A DNA stretch of 64,000 bases from Sulfurospirillum sp. (GTDB taxonomy: Bacteria; Campylobacterota; Campylobacteria; Campylobacterales; Arcobacteraceae). Positions 8,821-18,353 of this stretch are shown here, one piece after another (within the stretch, counting starts at the first letter, position 1; the number at the start of each line of letters is the position of its first letter). A program made the position numbers and the translations under genes. The notes beneath the pieces were generated by a model. That model was not told the DNA's origin and did not search any database. It saw only the letters and a list, made by a program, of their open reading frames with translations. The DNA lies in NCBI GenBank assembly GCA_030491005.1, contig JAKZMJ010000026.1:29562-93561 (forward strand), read 5' to 3'.

Positions 8821-9639
8821 ATGAAGATAATAAAAAGTACGAAAGAGCTTCAAAGTATTAGAAGAAGTATAAGTACTAAAGTGGGTTTTGTTCCTACTAT
8901 GGGAGCCTTACATGAAGGACATATTTCTTTAATAAAAGAAGCAAAAAAACAAAATGATATTGTATTTGTTTCTATTTTTATTAATCCAAAACAATTTTCT
9001 ATAAATGAAGACTTTAGCTCTTATCCTATAAAAAAAGAAGCCGATATAAAAATATGTGCATTAGCTAAAGTTGATTATCTTTTTATGCCAGAAATATCAA
9101 GTATTTATTCACAAAATGAAGTTTTGATTAAATCACCAAACCAAAGTTATATACTTGAAGGTTTTTCAAGACCAGATCATTTTAATGGTGTATTACAAGT
9201 GGTATTAAAGTTATTTGGTTTGATTCAAGCTCGTAACTCATATTTTGGCAAAAAAGATGCCCAACAATTATTTTTAATACAAAAAATGGTAAAAAACTTT
9301 TTTATCAATACACAAATTATAGCCTGTGAAACACTTAGACAAAATGATGGTCTAGCTATTAGTTCAAGGAATACCTATCTTTTGCCACAAGAAAAAAAAG
9401 AAGCTTCTTTGATTTCTAAATCACTTTATTGTGCCTCAAGAATCATTTCTAAGAATGAATTTGATGTAAATATTATTAAAAATGAAATGTTAAATATTTT
9501 AAAAAATTTAAATGTAGAATATATTGAGTTTGTAAATAAAAACTTTCAAAAAATCACAAAAGTTGAATTAAAAAATACCATAATATTAATTGTTGTAAAA
9601 TTTAAAACTGTACGACTATTAGATAATATTTGGGTATAG
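8821..9639 (+). CDS. panC: Pantothenate synthetase
   Basis: This enzyme joins pantoate and beta-alanine with ATP in the cytoplasm, the last step of vitamin B5 synthesis. The 272-residue protein shows the family motifs: PTMGALHEGHISLIKEA with the HxGH-like element, FINPKQF, YFGKKDAQQLF and the KMSKS-like region ISSRNTYL. The length is normal. AAGGAA lies just before the ATG, and panB is not adjacent. Confidence 0.95.
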   Translation: MKIIKSTKELQSIRRSISTKVGFVPTMGALHEGHISLIKEAKKQNDIVFVSIFINPKQFSINEDFSSYPIKKEADIKICALAKVDYLFMPEISSIYSQNEVLIKSPNQSYILEGFSRPDHFNGVLQVVLKLFGLIQARNSYFGKKDAQQLFLIQKMVKNFFINTQIIACETLRQNDGLAISSRNTYLLPQEKKEASLISKSLYCASRIISKNEFDVNIIKNEMLNILKNLNVEYIEFVNKNFQKITKVELKNTIILIVVKFKTVRLLDNIWV

Positions 9640-9642
9640 TCC

Positions 9643-9672
9643 TGAAAACAGACGCTTTAAAATTCGTTTTCA
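9643..9672. terminator. Weak hairpin between convergent panC and ligase genes
   Basis: TGAAAAC and GTTTTCA form a 7-bp stem around a 16-base loop just after the panC stop, in the short gap between convergent genes. T-rich sequence follows on the plus strand but there is no long uninterrupted T-run. It is a plausible but weak bidirectional terminator. Confidence 0.3.
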
Positions 9673-9686
9673 CTTTTGCCTATTTA

Positions 9687-10533
9687 TCATTCTTTTTTTC
9701 TAATTCTCAAAAAAGATGCAAATTTTGGTTTTTTGTATTTTGTTAATCCATAATATTTATAAGTAATAATATCACCAATTTTAGGATGATTAATCCTTTG
9801 AATATTTGAAAATCCTCCTCCTAAATTGAATATTATATTATTTGGAAGTTTTATTTTTAAACTTTTCATTTTTTTATTTATCTTATTTTTATTTATCTTA
9901 TTGTTATTTTCATTCTTTTTCTTATAATTAATTCCAATAACTAAACCCTCAGCATCATAAAACTTTTTAACTTTTAAAATATTTGAACTTCTACCTTCTT
10001 GATATGCTAAATCACCTTTTTTAATAATAACACCTTCACCTTTTAAGAGTATGATATTTTCTAAAAATACATCTAAATCTTGGCTGTTCTTACATTTTAT
10101 TTGCTCTATAAATTTAACATATACATTTTTAGATTTTTTAAAGTGCTTTTTTGCATAAGCTAATCTTTGCATAAAATCTCCTTTTATACTTGGAACTTCA
10201 AAAATATTATAAGTTAGTTGTTTCCATTTTATTGATGGTTTTTTATCTAAAACTATACTTTGAATATTTTCAAAATCATTTCTTTTTGTCCATAATTCCA
10301 TCTAAAGAAAATGATGGAAAATTTTTAGTGAAATATTTAGGTGCATTTATGATATTCCCATTTTTACTAAGTAAATTATGTCCATTCCAATATGCTCTTA
10401 TGCCATCTAACTTTTCACTCATATACCAACCCCTTACATTATGTTCTTGTTTATAGATTTTAGCTTTTTCCAAATCAAAAGCAAGCATATTTTGTAATAA
10501 AAACACAAATGATATATAAATAATAAATTTCAT
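9687..10533 (-). pseudogene. Exported ATP-dependent DNA ligase (LigE-like), frameshifted
   Basis: The first part (10533 to about 10300) has a signal peptide (KFIIYISFVFLLQNMLAFD) and the adenylation motif EKLDGIRAYW with the nucleotide-accepting lysine. The frame then runs off as LDGIMDKKK and stops. The next frame continues exactly where the family would, with ELWTKRNDFENIQ, motif IV GEGVIIKKG, motif V NILKVKKF and a small OB-type C-terminus. Rejoined, the protein is about 280 residues, normal for the periplasmic ligases of this group. The break is around 10300-10306 (LDG-ELW) and fits loss of two bases. It could be a true mutation or a read error. Confidence 0.8.
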
Positions 10534-10649
10534 AAAAATCCTTTTGTAAATAACTTCTAAGATAATATATAATTATTATTTATAGTCTTATTAAGTCATA
10601 ATCACTTTTTAGATAAGATAGTCTTAATTTAACTAAAAATAGGATTTTT

Positions 10650-11660
10650 ATGAAATACAATGACATTGATTTTAATACAAAAACCATATTAATAACTGGA
10701 GCAGCAGGATTTATTGGTTCTAATTTATGTTTTTATTTTCAAGAAAATTATCCTAATACAATTATAATAGGACTTGATAGTTTTAGATCCCAAGATACAT
10801 TTTCAAATAAAAACTTAAAAAGTTTCGGACATTTTAAAAATCTTATAGGTTTTAAAGGCACAATTATAAGTGGGGACATAAATGATAACAAACTTATAAA
10901 AACTCTCGAAAGTGATTATAAGTTTGATTATATTTTTCATCAAGCTGCTATTTCTGACACAACTGTAAAAGAACAAGATATAATGATAAGTACGAATGTT
11001 AATGCTTATGAGAATTTATTAAAAATAGCAATAAAACATAAAGCAAATATGATATATGCAAGTTCAGCAGCAACTTATGGAGATGCAAAAGCGCCACAAA
11101 GTGTAGGAAATGAAAGTCCAAATAATATATATGGTTTTAGTAAACTTATGATGGATAATATTACGTACAAATACTTAAAAACAAAACTTGATATATCAAT
11201 TGTAGGTTTAAGATATTTTAATGTATATGGACGACGAGAATTTTATAAAAATAAAACTGCTTCAACTGTTATTCAATTTGGACATCAATTATTAGCTAAT
11301 AATGCTCCTAAATTGTTTGTGAATAGTGATAAAATTTTAAGAGACTTCATCTATATAGAAGATATTATTCAAGCTAATATTAAAGCATGTAAACCTTTAA
11401 AAAGTGGTATTTATAATATTGGAACTGGAAAAGCACGATCTTTCCAAGATATAAGCGATATTTTACAAAAAGAATTAGGTACAAGTTTTGAAACAAACTA
11501 TATTCCAAATCCTTACATAGGACAATATCAGTTTTTTACACAAGCAAATATAGAAGATAGTACGAAATATTTAAAATTTTCTCCAAGATTTGAATTAGAA
11601 GATGGAATTAAAGCATATATTCCTGAAATAAAAAAATTATATAAAGAAGAGATATTATGA
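10650..11660 (+). CDS. hldD: ADP-L-glycero-D-manno-heptose 6-epimerase
   Basis: This short-chain-dehydrogenase-type epimerase converts ADP-D,D-heptose to the L,D form used in the lipopolysaccharide inner core. The 336-residue protein has the NADP-binding GAAGFIGSNL at residue 17, FHQAAISDTT, the catalytic ASSAATYG and YGFSKLMMD, and RYFNVYGRRE. It begins the heptose operon and overlaps hldE by 4 bases (ATGA). The start has AGGA upstream. The 116-base gap before it is a divergent promoter region shared with the ligase gene. Confidence 0.93.
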   Translation: MKYNDIDFNTKTILITGAAGFIGSNLCFYFQENYPNTIIIGLDSFRSQDTFSNKNLKSFGHFKNLIGFKGTIISGDINDNKLIKTLESDYKFDYIFHQAAISDTTVKEQDIMISTNVNAYENLLKIAIKHKANMIYASSAATYGDAKAPQSVGNESPNNIYGFSKLMMDNITYKYLKTKLDISIVGLRYFNVYGRREFYKNKTASTVIQFGHQLLANNAPKLFVNSDKILRDFIYIEDIIQANIKACKPLKSGIYNIGTGKARSFQDISDILQKELGTSFETNYIPNPYIGQYQFFTQANIEDSTKYLKFSPRFELEDGIKAYIPEIKKLYKEEIL

Positions 11661-13084
11661 TAAAAAATGATATAAAACCTAATATATTAGTTATTGGTGA
11701 TTTAATGATAGATCATTATTTATGGGGAATATGTGAAAGAATATCTCCTGAAGCTCCTGTACAAGTTGTGGATATAAAAAATGAAACAATAGTTTTAGGT
11801 GGTGCTGGTAATGTAATTACTAATTTAGTATCTTTGGGTGCAAATGTTAGTGTTATGTCTGTAATTGGGAGTGATGAAACTGCGATTGATTTAAAATATA
11901 AACTGGATCAAGAAGGTGTAAAATCATTTTTAATAGAACAAAAAGGCAGAAAAACATCTAAAAAATCAAGAATAATGGCTTCTAATTCTCAAGTTGTAAG
12001 GTTTGATCACGAAAGTAAAAATGACATTTCTTTTTCTAGCGTTAATAAACTTTATTCAAAACTACAAGAGCGAATTAATGCTTATGACATAATTTTATTA
12101 TCAGATTATGGAAAAGGTGTATTAACCAATGATTTAACACAAAAAGTAATTACTTATGCAAATGAGCATAATATAAAAGTTATAGTTGATCCAAAAGGAA
12201 GTGATTATTCAAAGTATAAAGGTGCTTATTTATTAACTCCAAATAAAAATGAAGCTAAAATAGCTTCAAGAATTGATATTGAAAATGATGAACAATTAAA
12301 AGAAGCTTTGCAAAAATTAAAAACAATTTCTAATTTGGATATCTCCATTATAACTTTAAGTGAACAAGGTATAGCTATATTAGATAACAATGATGAAGTA
12401 ATAATAAAACCAACAGTAGCAAGAGAAGTATACGATGTAACAGGTGCAGGAGATACAGTATTAGCCTCACTTGGTTATGCTTTATCAACTGGTAATAATA
12501 TTTATAAGTCTGTCGAATTTGCTAATTTAGCAGCTGGTGTGGTTGTTGGAAAATTAGGAAGTTCTACTGTTACTTTTGATGAAATTGAAGACTATAAAGC
12601 CACCTTACATAAAAGTTCAATAGAACTTCATATTAAATCAATGAATGAGATACAAAAAGTAATAAAAAGATTAAAAGAACAAAATAAAAAAATAGTTTTT
12701 ACAAATGGTTGTTTTGATATTTTACATAAAGGTCATGTTCAATATTTAAATAAAGCCAAATCTTATGGTGATATTTTAATATTAGGTTTAAATAGCGATA
12801 CTTCTCTTAAAAGATTAAAAGGTGAGGGAAGACCTATAAATAAGCAAGATGATAGAGCCTATATATTATCTGGTTTAGAATGTATAGATTATGTAGTTAT
12901 CTTTGATGAAGATACTCCATATGAATTAATTAAGATTATCAAACCAGATATATTAGTTAAAGGATCTGATTATGAAGGTAAAGATATAGTTGGTTCTGAT
13001 ATTGCAAAAGAAACTAAACTTGTAACATTTGTGCAAGGAAAAAGTACAAGTAAAACTATTGATAAAATAAAAAAAGGTTTATAA
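11657..13084 (+). CDS. hldE: Bifunctional heptose-7-phosphate kinase / heptose-1-phosphate adenylyltransferase
   Basis: This 475-residue protein has an N-terminal ribokinase-fold domain (about residues 8-320, with the anion-hole motif DVTGAGDTVLA) and a C-terminal nucleotidyltransferase domain (about 345-475, with FTNGCFDILHKGHVQYL). It phosphorylates D-glycero-D-manno-heptose 7-phosphate and later adds AMP. The intermediate phosphatase GmhB is not in this operon. Its stop is immediately followed by the gmhA start. Confidence 0.95.
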   Translation: MIKNDIKPNILVIGDLMIDHYLWGICERISPEAPVQVVDIKNETIVLGGAGNVITNLVSLGANVSVMSVIGSDETAIDLKYKLDQEGVKSFLIEQKGRKTSKKSRIMASNSQVVRFDHESKNDISFSSVNKLYSKLQERINAYDIILLSDYGKGVLTNDLTQKVITYANEHNIKVIVDPKGSDYSKYKGAYLLTPNKNEAKIASRIDIENDEQLKEALQKLKTISNLDISIITLSEQGIAILDNNDEVIIKPTVAREVYDVTGAGDTVLASLGYALSTGNNIYKSVEFANLAAGVVVGKLGSSTVTFDEIEDYKATLHKSSIELHIKSMNEIQKVIKRLKEQNKKIVFTNGCFDILHKGHVQYLNKAKSYGDILILGLNSDTSLKRLKGEGRPINKQDDRAYILSGLECIDYVVIFDEDTPYELIKIIKPDILVKGSDYEGKDIVGSDIAKETKLVTFVQGKSTSKTIDKIKKGL

Positions 13085-13657
13085 TTGAAAACAATAATAC
13101 AAAATGAACTTTTAGCACATTTAGAAACTATAAAAAAAGTTATACAAACTATGGAAAAACCACTTGAAGAAGCTGCCCTTGTAGTTGTAGAAGCTTTAAA
13201 AAATGGTAATAAAATTCTATTATTTGGAAATGGTGGAAGTGCAGCAGATGCACAGCATATTGCTGCTGAGTTAACGGGGCGATATAAAAGCAAAAGACGT
13301 GCCTTAGCTGGTATTGCACTTACAACTGATACTTCAGCACTAACGGCTATTGCCAATGATTATTCTTATGAAGAAATATTTAGCAGACAAGTTGAAGCTT
13401 TAGCTAAAGAAGGTGATGTATTAATTGGTATTTCAACAAGTGGAAATTCACAAAATATAATAAATGCCTTTATAAGTGGAGATGAACTTAAGTGTAAAAC
13501 CATTGCTTTTTCAGGTAAAAATGGGGGAAAGCTTAAAGATTATTCAGATTTAAATTTAATAGTTCCATCAATGGATACTGCAAGAATTCAAGAAATGCAC
13601 ATATTATTTGGTCATATACTTTGTCAAATAGTTGATAATGAATTTAGTAAGGAATAA
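13085..13657 (+). CDS. gmhA: Sedoheptulose-7-phosphate isomerase
   Basis: This SIS-domain protein of 190 residues catalyses the first step of heptose synthesis. Visible motifs are [22 protein letters not shown], given here only as its two ends [10 protein letters not shown] and ELTGRY, then [11 protein letters not shown] and the C-terminal [10 protein letters not shown]. The start is a TTG directly after the hldE stop, as expected for coupled genes. Confidence 0.93.
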   Translation: MKTIIQNELLAHLETIKKVIQTMEKPLEEAALVVVEALKNGNKILLFGNGGSAADAQHIAAELTGRYKSKRRALAGIALTTDTSALTAIANDYSYEEIFSRQVEALAKEGDVLIGISTSGNSQNIINAFISGDELKCKTIAFSGKNGGKLKDYSDLNLIVPSMDTARIQEMHILFGHILCQIVDNEFSKE

Positions 13658-13658
13658 T

Positions 13659-14198
13659 ATGACTTTAAACAAGCAAGATAAAACAATAATAAAAAATTCT
13701 ATAAGAGATATTAAAGATTTCCCTAAAAAAGGAATAGTTTATCAAGATATTACTACTTTATTAAATAATAAACAAGCATATCAAATACTAATGAATCATT
13801 TAGAACAAAGATATAAAACGTATAATTTAGATTATATCGTTGGTATTGAAGCTCGTGGTTTTATCTTTGGTGCTGCTTTAGCTGATAGATTAAAAATAGC
13901 TTTTGTTCCAATGCGAAAAAAAGGCAAACTTCCAAGTACAACTGTTTGTGAAAAATATGAGCTAGAATATGGTTTTGATGAAGTTGAAATACATCTTGAT
14001 GCTTTTGTTAAAAATTCAAGAGTTTTATTAATTGATGATTTATTAGCAACAGGTGGCACAGCAAGTGCAGCTTCTAGGCTTATAAAAAAACTAGATGTTA
14101 ATTTAGTTGAAATATGTTTTATCATAAATTTATTGTTTTTTAATTCGCGTGAAAAATTAGAAAAACATACAAATATTTATTCAGTTTTAGATATATAA
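13659..14198 (+). CDS. apt: Adenine phosphoribosyltransferase
   Basis: This enzyme salvages adenine to AMP using PRPP. From the ATG at 13659 (preceded by AAGGAA and overlapping nothing) the product is 179 residues, normal for the family; an earlier ATG at 13632 would overlap gmhA and lacks a ribosome site. Motifs: [30 protein letters not shown] and the PRPP loop [14 protein letters not shown]. Confidence 0.93.
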   Translation: MTLNKQDKTIIKNSIRDIKDFPKKGIVYQDITTLLNNKQAYQILMNHLEQRYKTYNLDYIVGIEARGFIFGAALADRLKIAFVPMRKKGKLPSTTVCEKYELEYGFDEVEIHLDAFVKNSRVLLIDDLLATGGTASAASRLIKKLDVNLVEICFIINLLFFNSREKLEKHTNIYSVLDI

Positions 14199-14206
14199 GG
14201 ACAGAT

Positions 14207-15409
14207 ATGTACATACCTAAAAAAAGTATTTTTGATCCAGATGAGAATGGACATTTTAAAGAATTTGGTGGGCGTTATGTTCCTGAAACTTTAATGCCTA
14301 TTTTACTTGAACTTGAAGAAGAATATAAAAAATATAGATTTGACAAAGTATTTTGGAGAGAAGTAAATGATTTATTAAAAGATTATGTAGGAAGACAAAC
14401 TCCTTTATATTATGCAAAAAATTTAAGTGATGAAATTGGTGCAAAGATTTATTTGAAAAGAGAAGATTTAAATCATACAGGAGCTCATAAAATTAATAAT
14501 GTAATTGCTCAGGGTTTACTAGCAAAAAAGATGGGCAAAACAAAGATAATTGCTGAAACAGGTGCAGGTCAACACGGAGTAGCAAGTGCTACCATTGCAG
14601 CACTGCTTGGTTTGGAGTGTACTGTTTTTATGGGTGCTAAAGATGTACAGCGTCAAGAATTAAATGTATTTAGAATGAAACTATTAGGGGCAAAAGTTGT
14701 AAGTGTTGAAACAGGTAGTAAAACATTAAAAGATGCTATGAATGAAGCTATTAGATTTTGGGTAACAAATGCAAGAGATACTTATTATATAATAGGTACA
14801 GTTGCAGGTCCTCATCCTTATCCTATGATGGTAAGAGATTTTCAAGCTATTATTGGCTGTGAAGCTAGAGAACAAATCTTACAAAAAGAAAATAGACTTC
14901 CTGATTATATTATAGCTTGTATTGGTGGTGGATCAAATGCTATTGGTATTTTTTCACACTTTTTAGAAGATAAGCAAACTACTTGTATAGGCATTGAAGC
15001 AGGGGGCTTAGGAATTGACACTTCTAAACATGGATGCTCCCTTGCAAAAGGAAAAGCAGGAATATTGCATGGTCAGTGTTCATATCTTTTACAAGATGAA
15101 AACGGTCAAGTTTTAGAAGCACATAGCTTTTCTGCTGGTTTAGATTATCCAGGCATTGGGCCAGAACATAGTTTTCATAAAGAAAATAAAAGTATAAGAT
15201 ATGATTCAATTACAGATAAAGAAGCTTTAGATGCTTTTGTTTGGTTAAGTCAAAAAGAAGGAATAATTCCTGCTTTTGAAAGCTCACATGCAATAGCTTA
15301 TTTAAAAAAAGAAAAAGATATGTTTAAAGATAAACTAGTCATTATTAATTTATCTGGTCGTGGTGATAAAGATATGACTCAAGCAAAAACTCTATTAAAT
15401 TTTGATTAG
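14207..15409 (+). CDS. trpB: Tryptophan synthase beta chain
   Basis: This PLP enzyme condenses indole and serine to tryptophan. The 400-residue protein has the start motif [10 protein letters not shown], the PLP lysine in [19 protein letters not shown], the phosphate-binding [10 protein letters not shown] and the C-terminal LSGRGDKDM. It is a classical TrpB1 by these motifs. No trpA lies beside it, so it functions as a gene separated from the rest of the trp operon. AAGGA precedes the start. Confidence 0.95.
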   Translation: MYIPKKSIFDPDENGHFKEFGGRYVPETLMPILLELEEEYKKYRFDKVFWREVNDLLKDYVGRQTPLYYAKNLSDEIGAKIYLKREDLNHTGAHKINNVIAQGLLAKKMGKTKIIAETGAGQHGVASATIAALLGLECTVFMGAKDVQRQELNVFRMKLLGAKVVSVETGSKTLKDAMNEAIRFWVTNARDTYYIIGTVAGPHPYPMMVRDFQAIIGCEAREQILQKENRLPDYIIACIGGGSNAIGIFSHFLEDKQTTCIGIEAGGLGIDTSKHGCSLAKGKAGILHGQCSYLLQDENGQVLEAHSFSAGLDYPGIGPEHSFHKENKSIRYDSITDKEALDAFVWLSQKEGIIPAFESSHAIAYLKKEKDMFKDKLVIINLSGRGDKDMTQAKTLLNFD

Positions 15410-15417
15410 GAAAAATA

Positions 15418-16095
15418 TTGAAAAATAAATTAAAACAAAATTCTGGAAAAATTTTATTTATAGTTGTTGTTACATTTTTCTCTTTTTTAATATATAACTT
15501 ATATAATGCTCCTGTTAGTGGCATTGAAAATAAATTTATTTATTTATTAAAAACTTATGGTTATGTAATTTTATTTGCATGGAGTATTTTAGAAGGTGAG
15601 ATAGGTTTGATTATGGCAGGTTTACTTGCACATACAGGAGATATGAATTTATACATTGCTATTTTCATTGCTGGTCTTGGTGGCTTTGCAGGAGATCAAA
15701 TATATTTTTATATAGGAAGATTTAATAAAACATATGTTTTTAAAAAATTCAAAGGTCAAAGAAGAAAGTTTGCACTTGCACATGTATTATTAAAAAAATA
15801 TGGTTGGCCTATAATATTTGCACAAAGATATATGTACGGTATGAGAACTATCATTCCTATTTCTATAGGATTAACTAGATATTCAAGTAAAACATTTGCG
15901 ATTATTAATCTAATAAGTGCTTGGTGTTGGGCTGCTATTACTATAATACCTGCTTGGTATTTTGGAGAAGAGATTTTAGTACTTTTACATTTATTAAAAC
16001 AATACTGGTATTTAGCAGTTCCTTTTGCCTTATTTGCTGGTGGTGGTATGATTTATTATTTTAATAAACTAAGTAGAAAAGAAGATAAAACATAA
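15418..16095 (+). CDS. DedA-family inner-membrane protein
   Basis: This 225-residue polytopic protein has the DedA/VTT features: a re-entrant segment with ILEGEIGLIMAG, the glycine-rich GLGGFAGDQIYFYIGR and the later FAQRYMYGMRTIIPISIG containing the conserved arginine-glycine. Members move phospholipids or undecaprenyl phosphate across the membrane and influence envelope homeostasis. The start is TTG, 8 bases after trpB, with AGGAAA overlapping the spacer. Confidence 0.85.
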   Translation: MKNKLKQNSGKILFIVVVTFFSFLIYNLYNAPVSGIENKFIYLLKTYGYVILFAWSILEGEIGLIMAGLLAHTGDMNLYIAIFIAGLGGFAGDQIYFYIGRFNKTYVFKKFKGQRRKFALAHVLLKKYGWPIIFAQRYMYGMRTIIPISIGLTRYSSKTFAIINLISAWCWAAITIIPAWYFGEEILVLLHLLKQYWYLAVPFALFAGGGMIYYFNKLSRKEDKT

Positions 16096-16198
16096 AATGT
16101 CAAAAAGAACAAGTAATATTATAAGAATTTATAATAATAAAATTTGTAGATTATCTAACTTTTTGATATACTTCTAGTAAAAAAAATTAGGAATAAAA

Positions 16199-16606
16199 AT
16201 GAAAAAAAAATTATTAGTATTGTTTTCCTTATTAGGTTTAGGTTCACTGCAAGCTGATTTTAAATCTTTAAATACTCTTGAAGTAGTAGAAGCTATGAAA
16301 AAAGGCATTGAAGTTATTGATGTACGAAGGCAAGAAGAGTGGAGTCATTATGGGATAATAAAAGGAAGTCATAAACTTACTTTTTTTGATAATGCTGGAA
16401 GATATAATCTAAATAAATGGTTAATAGACTTTAAAAAAATTGTTAAAAATAAAAACCAAGCTTTTATCTTAGTGTGTGCTCATGCTAATAGAACTAAATT
16501 TATTGGGAAAATATTAAATAAAGAATTTGATTATAAGAATGTTTATGAACTTGATGGTGGTATTAATTATGGTTGGATAGACAAAGGGAAAGATGTTATA
16601 AAGTAA
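16199..16606 (+). CDS. Periplasmic rhodanese-like protein
   Basis: This 135-residue protein has a signal peptide (residues about 1-19, ending LGSLQA) and a single rhodanese domain: VIDVRRQEEWSHYGII and the active-site cysteine in LVCAHANRT near residue 98, followed by ELDGGINYGW. Exported single-domain rhodaneses carry sulfur or oxidise thiols; the partner is unknown. Its own promoter probably lies in the 103-base gap before it. Confidence 0.8.
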   Translation: MKKKLLVLFSLLGLGSLQADFKSLNTLEVVEAMKKGIEVIDVRRQEEWSHYGIIKGSHKLTFFDNAGRYNLNKWLIDFKKIVKNKNQAFILVCAHANRTKFIGKILNKEFDYKNVYELDGGINYGWIDKGKDVIK

Positions 16607-16622
16607 AAACTTTATAATACTT

Positions 16623-17570
16623 ATGAAAGTTCAGAATAACACTCTTAATATTTCTTTAGCTAACAATAAAGTATTAAAAAATATTTTAACTAAAATAGAT
16701 AATAAAAATCTAAATGCAATACTTAAAAGTAATATTTCTATACAAGATATAATTAAAAATTTATTTGTTGATTTAAAAAATGGTACAAAACATAATGTAA
16801 CAATAGAAAATATTCTAAAAAATTCTGTGGTTTTTAAAAACTTTGATTCGTTTTCCAAGTCAATATTAAACTTGATTAATGAAATCAAATCAAATTCACA
16901 GTTTAATAAGTTTAAACCTTTGTTAGAAAGTTTGTCAAAAAATATTCAAGATATTGATGAAAAAAGTTTAAAAGAACTTATAAATAAATCAGGTATTTTT
17001 TTAGAATCTAAAATATTAAAACAAAATACAAATAATAATAAAACTTTATTAAACAATATAAATACTGATATGAAAACACTTTTATTAAAAATGAAAAGTG
17101 AAATCTCAAATAATACAAATACACAAACCAAAGAAATCTCTAAACAAATTGATAAATTACTCTTTCAAATTGATTATTATCAATTATTATCTTTAACATC
17201 AAATAGTCATTATTTATATATTCCTTTTTTGTGGGATGTATTAGAAGATGGAAATATTTATATAAAACAAGTTAAAAAAGATAAATTCTATTGTCAGATT
17301 AATCTTTGTTTAAAAGATTATGGACAAACTGATCTTTTATTAGTTTTATATGATAAGAATAAACTTGACTTAAAAATTAATACAAGCCAAGATGATTTTA
17401 AAACATTAGTACAAGAAAATATTCAAACTTTAAAAAAAGCATTCAATAATACAAACTTAGTTCTTACAAATGTACAAGTTTCAAGCTTAAATATAAATGA
17501 AAAAGAAAAGCAATCAGATATATATAAACAAAATGATAATTTTGAATTTGGATTTAATATAAAAGCCTAA
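16623..17570 (+). CDS. FliK-like flagellar hook-length protein (putative)
   Basis: This 315-residue protein is low-complexity, asparagine/lysine rich and helical in its first 180 residues, then has a compact C-terminal part (about residues 195-290: HYLYIPFLWDVLEDGN to NLVLTNVQVSSL) with the alternating beta/helix pattern of FliK C-terminal domains. The next gene encodes an FlhB-tail homologue; FliK acts on that FlhB domain to switch export substrates. The assignment rests on this pairing and general layout, not on firm motif identity. Confidence 0.5.
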   Translation: MKVQNNTLNISLANNKVLKNILTKIDNKNLNAILKSNISIQDIIKNLFVDLKNGTKHNVTIENILKNSVVFKNFDSFSKSILNLINEIKSNSQFNKFKPLLESLSKNIQDIDEKSLKELINKSGIFLESKILKQNTNNNKTLLNNINTDMKTLLLKMKSEISNNTNTQTKEISKQIDKLLFQIDYYQLLSLTSNSHYLYIPFLWDVLEDGNIYIKQVKKDKFYCQINLCLKDYGQTDLLLVLYDKNKLDLKINTSQDDFKTLVQENIQTLKKAFNNTNLVLTNVQVSSLNINEKEKQSDIYKQNDNFEFGFNIKA

Positions 17571-17571
17571 G

Positions 17572-17853
17572 ATGAAAAAAGATAATATTACAAAAGCAGT
17601 AGCATTACAATATGATATAAAAATCAATCAAGCTCCAAAAGTTATAGCAAAAGGTAAAGGAGATATTGCCAAAAATATCATAAAAATTGCAAAACAAAAT
17701 AAAATTCCAATACAAAAAGATGAAGACTTAATAGAATTATTAAGCCAAATTGATATTGATAAAGAAATTCCTGATACTATGTATCAGGCTGTGTCTGAAA
17801 TTTTTTCTTTCATTTATGACTTAACAAAGATAAATAATAAGAATAAAAAATAA
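17572..17853 (+). CDS. FlhB C-terminal-domain-like protein (FlhX type)
   Basis: This 93-residue soluble protein resembles the cytoplasmic tail of FlhB/YscU: AVALQYDI, APKVIAKGKGDIAKNI, IPIQKDEDLIELL and the final helix. The autocleaving NPTH is absent; the position reads AVALQYD. Such stand-alone FlhB-tail proteins are known in Campylobacterota, where they can substitute for the FlhB tail. It follows the FliK-like gene by 1 base. Confidence 0.8.
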   Translation: MKKDNITKAVALQYDIKINQAPKVIAKGKGDIAKNIIKIAKQNKIPIQKDEDLIELLSQIDIDKEIPDTMYQAVSEIFSFIYDLTKINNKNKK

Positions 17854-17855
17854 AC

Positions 17856-17882
17856 TTGATATAAGATATTTTGTATTATAAT
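17856..17882 (+). promoter_or_regulatory. Candidate sigma-70 promoter for the MreD-like/mrdA pair
   Basis: TTGATA and TATAAT are separated by 15 bases, followed by a short leader before the ATG at 17907. The spacing is a little short, but the -10 is perfect and lies in the only intergenic gap before this cell-shape pair. Confidence 0.45.
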
Positions 17883-17906
17883 TGCTTTCCAAAATAAAGT
17901 ATATAT

Positions 17907-18353
17907 ATGAATATTAAAATGAATAATTTAGATAAGCCACTTTTTATTTTTTTGTTGTTTATTTCTACAATTCTTATAAATACAATTGCATCTATATATT
18001 TTAATTCAATAATGCTTTGTGGAGTTTTATTTATAGCTTTTCTAGTGTGTATTAAAAAGAAGTATTATTATACTTTATCTTTTATTATCTTATCATTTTT
18101 ATTTATTGAATTAAATAATGGATTTAAAATATTTTCTCTAACTTTATTGGCATTATTTTTATATACTTTTATAATATCTCACATAAAGCGTTTTATGTCT
18201 TTTAGCTTATTTAACCCCTATATTTATATATTTTTATTTTATTTTTCTATATTTTTAATATGGTCTGTAATTTATGAGATAAATGCAAATTTAGTTATAA
18301 TATTTTTAATAAATATTCTTATTGATTTTTTAGTTTTTGGACTTTTAATTTGA
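17907..18353 (+). CDS. MreD-like integral membrane protein
   Basis: This 148-residue protein is almost entirely hydrophobic, with about five predicted membrane helices. It directly precedes and overlaps the gene for penicillin-binding protein 2, the place where rod-shape protein MreD is found in many bacteria. No diagnostic motif is visible, so the name comes from size, topology and neighbour. Confidence 0.5.
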   Translation: MNIKMNNLDKPLFIFLLFISTILINTIASIYFNSIMLCGVLFIAFLVCIKKKYYYTLSFIILSFLFIELNNGFKIFSLTLLALFLYTFIISHIKRFMSFSLFNPYIYIFLFYFSIFLIWSVIYEINANLVIIFLINILIDFLVFGLLI

